Positions 40,830-47,248 of a stretch of DNA of 47,248 nucleotides are shown here, piece by piece (position 1 is the stretch's first letter; the number at the start of each line of letters is the position of its first letter). Where the stretch lies: NCBI GenBank assembly GCA_017503015.1, contig JAFVTX010000014.1, forward strand, positions 1-47,248. Reading direction: 5' to 3'. The position numbers were made by a program, and so were the translations under genes. The DNA is from Fibrobacter sp. (GTDB lineage Bacteria; Fibrobacterota; Fibrobacteria; Fibrobacterales; Fibrobacteraceae). Under the pieces are notes generated by a model. That model did no database searches. It saw only the letters and a list, made by a program, of their open reading frames with translations, and was not told where the DNA came from.

Positions 40830-42269
40830 TCAAACTCGGCCGCCGAATTCGAATCCGGCGTCTTCGATAGCCTTTTTCAGGGCAGACTCGTCCACATCGT
40901 GCTCGTCGTGCCATTCCACACGGAGTTCCTTGCGGGCCACGTCGGCGACAGCGGATTCCACACCGTCTAATAGCCGGGCTGCCTTCTCCACACAGGCCTT
41001 GCAGTGGCTACAACTCATGCCCAAAACCCGATAAACGCACTCGACGGGTTCCTCGTGTTCATCACCATCGCAATGACCGCATCCGCAATCGCAGTGGTCG
41101 TGCTCATCGCAACCGCACTCATGCTCGTGCCCGCATTCGCAACAACCGCCATGGCAACCACACCCCTTGTGGGCAAACTTCGCATAAATCATGAGCGCCG
41201 CCAAAAGCATCGCGCAGGCGTAATCGAATACGCCCAGGGCCCCATGCCCGTGGCATTCCGCGGAGCCATGGGGCAACATGGAAGCCAGGAACGTATCCAT
41301 AAAGAACGTATCTACGATAACCCCAAAGAACAGCGCTCCAAACGCGATGGAGGCCAGGTATGCAAAAAGGGTACGCCTGCCGAAGGCCTTTCCCACCACC
41401 AGCATACTGGCTATACTTGTGGCAGGCCCCGCCATCAACAGCACCAGGGCAGCCCCCGGGGTAATGCCTTTAGCCACTAGCGCCAAGGCCAGCGGAATGG
41501 AACCCGTGGCACAGGTGTACATGGGCATGGCAAGCACCAACACCACCAGCATGCAAAGCAGCGGGTATTCGTGCAAGAACAAGAAAAAGTCGTCGGGCAC
41601 AAAGGCCGCAATCAACGCCCCCAGCAACAGGCCAATAACCAGCCACTTGCTCACGTCCCCAATCATGTTCACAAAGCCGTATTCAAAAGTCCCTTTGACC
41701 TTTTGCGCAAAAGGCGCCTTTTCATGATGGTCAGGAGCTTCGTGCCCGCAAGAGCAACGGCCCTCTTCACAGTCGCAATGCCCATGACCGTGGTGTTCAT
41801 GCTCAAGAGATTCTCCGACGACCGCAACACCTGTTTCCGGCTCATTTTTGGTCACCAAATTCGTGAACACACCGCCAAGCATAGCCGTCACAAAGGCTGC
41901 TATGGGGCGTAGCACCGCAAAAGGCCCGCCTAAAAGCGAATAGGTCGCCAAAATGGAATCCACGCCCGTAGCCGGAGTCGAAATCAAGAAACTAACGCTA
42001 GCCCCCTTGCTGGCCCCTTCCCGCCGAAGTGCGATAGAAGTCGGGATAACGCCGCAACTGCATATAGGAAGCGGCACACCGAACAGGGCCGACCAAAGCA
42101 CCGACTTGAAATTCGGCTTGGAAATTTTCGGCACGTACAGGTGGTTCGGCACCCACACATGGAGGATTCCCGCCAGCAGAAAGCCCAGCAGTAAAAACGG
42201 AGCCATCTCTGAAAAAAGCGTTACAAATTGCCAAAAGAACCTCTCGACTATTTCGACAAAGTCAGGCAT
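40830..42269 (-). CDS. SO_0444-family heavy-metal efflux permease with C-terminal HMA domain
   Basis: The 479-residue membrane protein belongs to the DUF318/SO_0444 (Cu/Zn efflux) permease family. It has about eight to ten TM segments and the family motif PICSCGVIP in the first half, with the second-half equivalent near MYTCATGSIPLALA. Two Cys/His clusters lie in loops: HEHHGHGHCDCEEGRCSCGHE near residue 170, and GCGCHGGCCECGHEHECGCD near 365. The end is an HMA metal-binding domain with M-S-C-S-H-C-K-A-C (about residues 410-418), extended by an extra CxxC. I chose ATG 42269, which has GGAG six nt upstream. The ArsR regulator ends one base before it, so they form an operon. Confidence 0.88.
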   Translation of the reverse strand: MPDFVEIVERFFWQFVTLFSEMAPFLLLGFLLAGILHVWVPNHLYVPKISKPNFKSVLWSALFGVPLPICSCGVIPTSIALRREGASKGASVSFLISTPATGVDSILATYSLLGGPFAVLRPIAAFVTAMLGGVFTNLVTKNEPETGVAVVGESLEHEHHGHGHCDCEEGRCSCGHEAPDHHEKAPFAQKVKGTFEYGFVNMIGDVSKWLVIGLLLGALIAAFVPDDFFLFLHEYPLLCMLVVLVLAMPMYTCATGSIPLALALVAKGITPGAALVLLMAGPATSIASMLVVGKAFGRRTLFAYLASIAFGALFFGVIVDTFFMDTFLASMLPHGSAECHGHGALGVFDYACAMLLAALMIYAKFAHKGCGCHGGCCECGHEHECGCDEHDHCDCGCGHCDGDEHEEPVECVYRVLGMSCSHCKACVEKAARLLDGVESAVADVARKELRVEWHDEHDVDESALKKAIEDAGFEFGGRV

Positions 42270-42270
42270 T

Positions 42271-42693
42271 TTACACTCCCTTCTTGTGCATAATGTGTGC
42301 AAGGCCCGTATTGAAAATCAGGCCGATATGTTCGTCATCCAGGGCGTAGAAAACGGTGCGCCCTACCCTACGGGGTTTCACAAGACCTGCCGTTCTCAGG
42401 ATCCGGAGCTGATGGCTTACCGCCGACTGCCCCAGTTGCAGTTTTTCCGCTATCTCGTTTACCGAAATCTCCCCCGAAAGGAGAATCTCGATAATGCGGA
42501 TACGGGTGGTATCCCCAAAAAACTTGAAGAATTCGGACAGCTCAAAAAGGGTATCCAATGAAAGCGGTTTGTCATTATATGAACAATCATTCATATTTTC
42601 ATATATAGAAACATTCATCTGTTTTGGCAAGGTACCCACCCGCTTTGTGATTTCCATCACGTTCTCAACAGCCTTTATGGACAATTTATCCAT
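42271..42693 (-). CDS. ArsR/SmtB-family metal sensor, CzrA-like
   Basis: The 140-residue winged-helix repressor has the DNA-reading helix EIAEKLQLGQSAVSHQLRILR and wing GLVKPRRVGRTVFYALDD. The last helix carries D-x-H-(10)-H-x-x-H in DDEHIGLIFNTGLAHIMH, the alpha5 ligand set known from zinc/cobalt sensor CzrA (Asp, His, His, His), one residue different from SmtB (Asp, His, His, Glu). The ELCVC-type alpha3 thiol site is absent (EISVNEI). It is therefore expected to release DNA on binding zinc or cobalt and derepress the downstream efflux gene. A Cys at NMNDCSYND is unexplained. Confidence 0.88.
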   Translation of the reverse strand: MDKLSIKAVENVMEITKRVGTLPKQMNVSIYENMNDCSYNDKPLSLDTLFELSEFFKFFGDTTRIRIIEILLSGEISVNEIAEKLQLGQSAVSHQLRILRTAGLVKPRRVGRTVFYALDDEHIGLIFNTGLAHIMHKKGV

Positions 42694-42735
42694 GCAAATT
42701 GGCGTTTTTTTTCATTTTAGGGCAATTTATAAAGG

Positions 42736-42743
42736 TATTTTTG
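42736..42743 (+). promoter_or_regulatory. TAnnTTTG promoter element, TIGR02147 gene
   Basis: TATTTTTG ends 6 nt before the ATG at 42750, and the intervening GATAAA is no Shine-Dalgarno. The 56-bp divergent gap also holds the arsR promoter. Confidence 0.4.
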
Positions 42744-42749
42744 GATAAA

Positions 42750-43568
42750 ATGATTGAGTTTTCTGACACACAGGACTACCGCGACTTCCTGAAGGAGTAT
42801 TACGACCGCAGGAAGGCGGAGATGCCTTTGTATAGTTACCGCATGATGGGCGACAAGCTGGGACTAGATTCCAGCTACCTTTATCGCGTGCTCCAGAAAA
42901 AACAGCACCTCCCCGCCCATGCCCTCCCCGCCGCCAAGGACATTCTCGCCCTTTCTGGCAGGCAGGCGGAGTATTTTGAGTTACTTTATTCTGCAGCCGT
43001 CACCAAAGACAAGAACAAACGGGAAGAGCTGATGGCCAAGGCCCTCTCCCTCCGTGACGTACACCTCCATAGCCTGCAACAGGCCGAATTGAAACTTTTG
43101 GAAAACTGGTGGATTCCTGCCGTGCGCGCCTACCTGGAACTGAACGGCGGTACGGTAAACCTGAAGCAAATCGCCAAGGACATTTGCCCGCCTATTACCG
43201 AAGAACAGGCCAAAGAGGCCATCGACACCCTGCTAGAAGTTGGGCTTGTCAAGAAAATGGCCTCCGGTAAACTGGCCCTGACCGACGCCCACCTGACCGT
43301 CGGCGGCCCAGAAAAGAAAATCGCCGTCCGCAAGTTCCAGCGTCAGATTCTAGGACTTGCTGCAGATTCTCTGGAAAACACCCCCGTCGAAGAACGGAAT
43401 ATTTCCACCTTGACCCTTTCCGTAGATCAGGCCTGCTTCGACGACTTGGGGGACATGCTCAAGGAATTCCGCCGTCTTGTTCAAAAAAGGGTGGATGGAG
43501 CCAAAAATCCCGACAGGGTAATGCAACTTTCTATGGCATTTTTCCCTGTAGCCCACAAAAACAAATAA
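42750..43568 (+). CDS. TIGR02147 (Fsuc_second) family regulator-like protein
   Basis: The 272-residue protein matches the TIGR02147 paralogous family of Fibrobacter: F-S-D-T-Q-D-Y-R-D-F-L near the start, an N-terminal helix-turn-helix-like stretch (YRMMGDKLGLDSSYLYRVLQKKQHLP), ILALSGRQAEYFELLYSAAVTKD, and a DUF4423-like C-terminal part (ISTLTLSVDQACFDDLGDMLKEFRRLVQK). It is probably a DNA-binding regulator, though the family is uncharacterised. I chose ATG 42750 because the family starts there; the open frame extends 17 codons upstream across the promoter-like region. The lipoprotein gene follows after 31 nt and may be its target. Confidence 0.85.
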   Translation: MIEFSDTQDYRDFLKEYYDRRKAEMPLYSYRMMGDKLGLDSSYLYRVLQKKQHLPAHALPAAKDILALSGRQAEYFELLYSAAVTKDKNKREELMAKALSLRDVHLHSLQQAELKLLENWWIPAVRAYLELNGGTVNLKQIAKDICPPITEEQAKEAIDTLLEVGLVKKMASGKLALTDAHLTVGGPEKKIAVRKFQRQILGLAADSLENTPVEERNISTLTLSVDQACFDDLGDMLKEFRRLVQKRVDGAKNPDRVMQLSMAFFPVAHKNK

Positions 43569-43599
43569 AATAAAGTATATTAAGGGTTACAGGACGAAG

Positions 43600-44877
43600 A
43601 TGATTTGGGTAAAATACATAGGATTTTCTGCACTGGCAATGCTAGTCGCTTGTTCCAACAATAACGACGTTGCTGGCTCTTCTCTTGAGACTGAAAACTC
43701 CATAGCCTTCCATGTAAAATTGGCCAATGGGGAGAACGCCTCCAAGGCGTACGTCATCATCCATGATTCAAAGTACTTCGCAGACGATGCTGATCTGAAT
43801 TCTACCCAGCATCCTCAGACCGGCGAAAACGGAATTTTGGAATTGGATTCCCTGCCCAGAGGCAATTACATCGTAGAAGTTCGCGGTCTCCAAGATGAGC
43901 AGGAACAAAAGGGAGCTACCACTTTCGAAATCACTCAAGTCGATAATGACTCCGGCAAGGTAGTGACTGTACAAACAGACATTCCCGCATCTTTTGAAGG
44001 CAAGGCCTACACGGACAAATACCCCGCCTGGGTCATGATTCGCGGTCTGGAATACAAGGTTCCCGTAGACTCCCAGGGCAATTTTTCCTTCGAGTCACTC
44101 CCCGAAGGCTTGTTCGAATTCGTGCTAGTCCACTCGCAAACCAATAGCTCGGGGGCCACCGTTTCCCAGATTCTTACAGAGGAAGAATTTTGCGTAGGCT
44201 GCGGTGGTTCTGGATCTGTAGCCTTGGTCGACAAAACGGCTCCCCCAAAAGATACCGTTTCTAAAGACACCGTAGCCGCGGATACCGCCGACACGGACAC
44301 AATTCCTACGGACACGCTTATACACTTTATGTTCGATGATTTTGAAAACGCCCTTGAGAATGGAGAAATCAAGGATTGGTACACCGCTTTCTCAAAATAC
44401 GCTAGCGGAAGCCTCGAAATCACCGACACCTTAAGCGACCGCAAAGGCCATGTGGCCCATTTCATGTGTCAAAACGACTCCCTATACAACTGGACCCTGA
44501 TGGGACGTTACTTGGGTGGTGCCGTCGACATGAGTGAGCTAGACTCCATTGTTTTCTGGGCAAAGGGAACTGTCGAGAACTACGTTTCCTTCTCCTTCGA
44601 CATTATTGAATCCGACACCACCGCCGATATCCAGAGTGGTAAATCCTGGATGCATATCCCCCTTACCGAGGAATGGACCCGTTACACGGTAACCCCGTCG
44701 AACCTTCTTTCCGTAGACAGCAACAATACCGGCGGAAATATCGGCTGGGATGCTGTCAAGGACAAGGTTACCAACCTCTCTATCTTTGGCGGAAAAGGCG
44801 GAGAATTCTGGATTGACGACATCGAAGTTTTCGGTCTAGAAAGCTTCACGCCGAAGACTTCGTCCGTTAAAAATTAG
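43600..44877 (+). CDS. lipoprotein with C-terminal carbohydrate-binding-like domain
   Basis: The 425-residue lipoprotein has the lipobox MLVAC (Cys 18). An N-terminal part (about 30-205) has two beta-rich units with linking loops (FHVKLANGENASKAYVIIHD..., FEGKAYTDKYPAWVMIRGLEYKVPVDSQGNF) that look like carboxypeptidase-regulatory/TonB-plug-like folds. A Thr/Asp-rich linker (PKDTVSKDTVAADTADTDT, ~220-240) follows. Then comes a ~170-residue jelly-roll domain (MFDDFENALENGEIKDWYTAF... GKSWMHIPLTEEWTRYTVT... GGEFWIDDIEVFG) like CBM11/CBM30-type modules. It is probably surface-anchored and sugar-binding. AGGA precedes the ATG by five nt. Confidence 0.8.
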   Translation: MIWVKYIGFSALAMLVACSNNNDVAGSSLETENSIAFHVKLANGENASKAYVIIHDSKYFADDADLNSTQHPQTGENGILELDSLPRGNYIVEVRGLQDEQEQKGATTFEITQVDNDSGKVVTVQTDIPASFEGKAYTDKYPAWVMIRGLEYKVPVDSQGNFSFESLPEGLFEFVLVHSQTNSSGATVSQILTEEEFCVGCGGSGSVALVDKTAPPKDTVSKDTVAADTADTDTIPTDTLIHFMFDDFENALENGEIKDWYTAFSKYASGSLEITDTLSDRKGHVAHFMCQNDSLYNWTLMGRYLGGAVDMSELDSIVFWAKGTVENYVSFSFDIIESDTTADIQSGKSWMHIPLTEEWTRYTVTPSNLLSVDSNNTGGNIGWDAVKDKVTNLSIFGGKGGEFWIDDIEVFGLESFTPKTSSVKN

Positions 44878-44908
44878 ATACACTAATATTGATAATTTGT
44901 CCACGGGA

Positions 44909-44933
44909 AATGTCGCTTCTGGCGGCATTTTTT
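44909..44933 (+). terminator. intrinsic terminator after the CBM-like lipoprotein
   Basis: AATGTCGC (44909-44916) pairs with GCGGCATT (44922-44929) with one G-U, loop TTCTG, followed by a T-run. Confidence 0.75.
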
Positions 44934-44946
44934 GCTTTTAAGAGCC

Positions 44947-44981
44947 TAGATTTAGTGTTGGGAAAAAAGATTTTCAAGGAG
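44947..44981 (+). promoter_or_regulatory. promoter-like element and Shine-Dalgarno of GH43 gene
   Basis: TAGATTTA (44947-44954) resembles the TAnnTTTG element but lies 32 nt before the ATG. AAGGAG (44976-44981) is a good Shine-Dalgarno, 5 nt before ATG 44987. Unlike the genes with a close element, this one has a normal leader. Confidence 0.45.
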
Positions 44982-44986
44982 ACACC

Positions 44987-47248
44987 ATGGGTGTAAAAAA
45001 TCTCGCCAACACATCGATTTCTACGCTGTTCACTATCGCCGGGCTAACTTCATTTGCCTTGGCGGACAACCCCATTTCCAGTTACCATTACCTGGCAGAC
45101 CCAGCCGCTACTGCCGACGATGAATATTTCTATATCATCACCGATTCCGACGACCCAGCTCCATATAACGCAACAGGCTACTCCATTAAAGCTCTCTACG
45201 CCTTTCGCAGTAAAGATATGAAGAATTGGACCGACTTCGGCATTATTTATGATGCCAGGGAAGTCGAAGGAATCGGAGATATCTGGGCGTCGGGAATTGC
45301 GGTAGATAATAAAGGTAAATTCCACATTGTATTTCCTGATGGAGGCGGGTCAGGTATCGGACTTATTGAATCTGATCATATCGAAGGACCATATAAGAAT
45401 CCTGTTGCAGGAGGAAAAAAACTCATCAACAACTGGGGCGGTGGCATAGCCGATTGCGATGGACTAGACTGGTGCTTTGACCCTGCGATTTTTATCGATG
45501 ACGATGGAACGGCTTACTTTACCGTTGGTGGCGGAGGAGTTCCAAACGACAAGAATCCAAATCCAAAACGTCCAGCAATAGATAACGGTAGCGACAACTT
45601 TAACATCTACAAGTTCAACTCCGAAATCAACAGTTTCGATGTAAGTACAAAAACCCATCTGCCAATTGGTGGGCCTGCCACTATGGAGGCGTCGTATATC
45701 CATAAATACAAGGGCAATTACTACCTCTCTTATAGTACGCGGGATTTGCGCATTGCCTATGGCATGTCCAGTAGTCCTATGGGTCCATACACCTATAAAG
45801 GAATATTTATGGGCAACCCAAGTATTAACGGGCAAAACATCAATTCATACAATAACAACCATCACGGTATTGCAGAATTCAAAGGCCATTGGTATGTTGT
45901 TTATCATGACCGTCGCATCGCAAATGGATACGACGGACTTGAAAAAATTCCGGCCGAAGACGGCAAAGCAAATCCAGACCCCGCTTACCACCGTAGTGTG
46001 AGTGTAGATGAATTCTTCTATAACGGTGACGGAACAATGAAAGAATTGACTTTTACCAAGGAAGGTCCAAAACAACTTGAAAATTTTGACCCCTACGATT
46101 GGTATCCGGCTCTCACCAGTTCCAAGCAGAAAGGAATTCGCAGCCGTTCCAACTTCGTTCTAGGCAAGGCCGCCGAGACATTCCTGCTTCCGCTTTCTAC
46201 CAAGGAATCCTGGATTCGTGTTTCTGGCGTTGACTTCGGAACTGCCGCGACGGGATTCACGGTAGAGGCGGCAAGCATTGCCGATGGCAACAAGATTGAA
46301 ATCCGTACAGGTTCTGCTACAGGAACCCTGGCTGGCACCTGCACGCTCCAGAAAACCGCAAACAAGCATACATTTGTTGAAAATTCTTGCGAAGTATCTG
46401 GGCTTAAAGGCATCGTAGAACAACTCTTCTTGGTGTTCAAGGGCAATCAGGATTCTACCATGGCCATCAAGGCCTGGGGCTTTGAAGGTAGCGGCACCAC
46501 ACCGCCCGAACCACAAAAACCATTCAAGGGAACGGCCATAGAGATTCCCGGAAAAATCGAGATGGAAGATTTCGACATTCCTGGAACGGGACGTGGCGCT
46601 GGGCTGGATTCATACTCAGACAACGATTCCGAAGATCATGGAGCCGAAAGCAACGATGGCGTAAGTTACCGCGAAGGTACCGGCGTAGATATCTACAAAA
46701 AAGCAACCGGATACATTGTCGGTTACAACCAAGCCGGAGAATGGCTGGAATATACCGTAAACATTAAAGAGGCTGGTGATTACACCATGTTTGCCGCAGT
46801 GGCATCGGCCAACAACACATCCAGTTTCAAATTATCCATCGACGGCAACGACATTACCGAAGAAATTGCAGTTCCGCAAGCAACTTCCGGAGAAGAAAAC
46901 TACGACGATTACAATAAGGTTTCCACAAACGTGACACTTCCGGCGGGCGAACACATCCTTCGCTTTACCGTGACCGGAGACTGGATGGACATTGACTACA
47001 TCAATTTCGAGGCCGGCAAGGACGCCGAAGATTCAAAGCCTATCGGCTATGTTGACGCCTTGCACAGCACTGGAAAAATAAACTATTCGCAGGCAACCCA
47101 TTTCGATGTATTCAGCATAAACGGTAAGAAAGTTGCGTCATTTACAGCCCACAGTTTTGCGGAAGCAACAAAACTTTGGCAAGACGGTCTTGTAAAGGGT
47201 TCCGAAAACAGTATCGGCATTTGCCTCATCCGTAACCGTAGTAACGGC
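44987..47248 (+). CDS. secreted GH43 glycoside hydrolase with CBM6 (3' end outside window)
   Basis: The frame is open from ATG 44987 to the window edge, 754 codons, with no stop. A signal peptide (residues 1-26) leads to a GH43 five-blade propeller (~30-350). The base is Asp38 (YLADPAA), the pKa modulator Asp165 (WCFDPAIFIDDDG), the acid Glu234 (MEASYIHKYKG), and NHHGIAEF carries the conserved His. A degenerate beta-sandwich (~385-500) follows, then a CBM6 (~518-677: IEMEDFD, NQAGEWLEYTVNI, DWMDIDYINFE). From ~690 begins a Lys-containing C-terminal region like the basic terminal domain of Fibrobacter secreted xylanases. GH43 enzymes remove arabinose or xylose from xylan; the exact specificity is not decided by sequence. 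Confidence 0.9.
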   Translation, partial: MGVKNLANTSISTLFTIAGLTSFALADNPISSYHYLADPAATADDEYFYIITDSDDPAPYNATGYSIKALYAFRSKDMKNWTDFGIIYDAREVEGIGDIWASGIAVDNKGKFHIVFPDGGGSGIGLIESDHIEGPYKNPVAGGKKLINNWGGGIADCDGLDWCFDPAIFIDDDGTAYFTVGGGGVPNDKNPNPKRPAIDNGSDNFNIYKFNSEINSFDVSTKTHLPIGGPATMEASYIHKYKGNYYLSYSTRDLRIAYGMSSSPMGPYTYKGIFMGNPSINGQNINSYNNNHHGIAEFKGHWYVVYHDRRIANGYDGLEKIPAEDGKANPDPAYHRSVSVDEFFYNGDGTMKELTFTKEGPKQLENFDPYDWYPALTSSKQKGIRSRSNFVLGKAAETFLLPLSTKESWIRVSGVDFGTAATGFTVEAASIADGNKIEIRTGSATGTLAGTCTLQKTANKHTFVENSCEVSGLKGIVEQLFLVFKGNQDSTMAIKAWGFEGSGTTPPEPQKPFKGTAIEIPGKIEMEDFDIPGTGRGAGLDSYSDNDSEDHGAESNDGVSYREGTGVDIYKKATGYIVGYNQAGEWLEYTVNIKEAGDYTMFAAVASANNTSSFKLSIDGNDITEEIAVPQATSGEENYDDYNKVSTNVTLPAGEHILRFTVTGDWMDIDYINFEAGKDAEDSKPIGYVDALHSTGKINYSQATHFDVFSINGKKVASFTAHSFAEATKLWQDGLVKGSENSIGICLIRNRSNG

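Noticed and set aside
44920-44936. Second sigma-54 promoter (TGGCGGCATTTTTTGC)
   Set aside because: GG and GC are 11 nt apart rather than 10, and the sequence is the 3' arm and U-run of a terminator.
1-47248. tRNA and rRNA genes
   Set aside because: I looked for T-arm GTTCGAnTC with a matching acceptor stem and for rRNA landmarks, and found none. A tRNAscan or Infernal run would settle it.

Overview
This window looks like a chromosome segment from Fibrobacter or a close relative (Fibrobacterota). The main evidence is lineage-typical paralogous families: two proteins with the FISUMP (Fibrobacter succinogenes major paralogous) domain, one TIGR02147 ('Fsuc_second') regulator, many lipoproteins with Ser/Thr-rich linkers, a Cthe_2159-type carbohydrate-binding lipoprotein, and a secreted GH43-CBM6 enzyme with a basic C-terminal domain. 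I see no rRNA, tRNA, CRISPR array, integrase or transposase.

Layout. 1-4.3 kb: 3' end of a transmembrane Ser/Thr kinase, a YraN-family protein, a TsaC/YciO-type protein, a FISUMP protein and PurU. 4.4-7.5 kb: a small membrane protein, PyrE, a lipoprotein and a probable outer-membrane protein, closely spaced. 7.6-10.1 kb: DEAD-box helicase, methionine aminopeptidase and a small conserved-looking protein. 10.1-14.8 kb: an accessory-looking patch with a structured ~200-bp intergenic element, an AT-rich four-TM protein, a 1066-residue FISUMP lipoprotein and, upstream of it on the same strand, a rod-shaped candidate small RNA. 15-20.7 kb: dGTPase, glutamate 5-kinase and a RapA-like SNF2 ATPase. 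20.8-22.8 kb: a GYF/RDD membrane protein and MurA. 22.8-26.6 kb: a signalling operon (TPR lipoprotein, Ser/Thr kinase, sigma-54 activator) followed by a small secreted protein preceded by a consensus -24/-12 promoter. 26.7-29.3 kb: carbohydrate-binding lipoprotein and a PepSY-like secreted protein. 29.5-34.9 kb: repeat block, acyl-CoA carboxylase beta subunit, adenylate kinase, ClpC. 34.9-40.7 kb: a LolC/E-LolD and LysRS operon, then a YejE/OppD-type ABC transporter interrupted by an unusual duplication. 40.8-43.6 kb: a metal-efflux operon with a CzrA-like sensor and a divergent TIGR02147 regulator. 43.6 kb to end: a CBM-like lipoprotein and the GH43 enzyme, cut by the window end.

The most interesting signals lie between genes. 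A ~165-nt minus-strand RNA candidate has G-U pairs that favour one strand and a closing stem running into a U-run. A sigma-54 promoter lies directly after a sigma-54 activator gene. TAnnTTTG elements sit only 6-8 nt before start codons that lack a Shine-Dalgarno sequence, suggesting leaderless mRNAs. A yejE C-terminal segment is duplicated with only synonymous differences. Dispersed GTCAT-hairpin repeats keep pairing while their arms change. All names come from reading the sequence; no database search was run.
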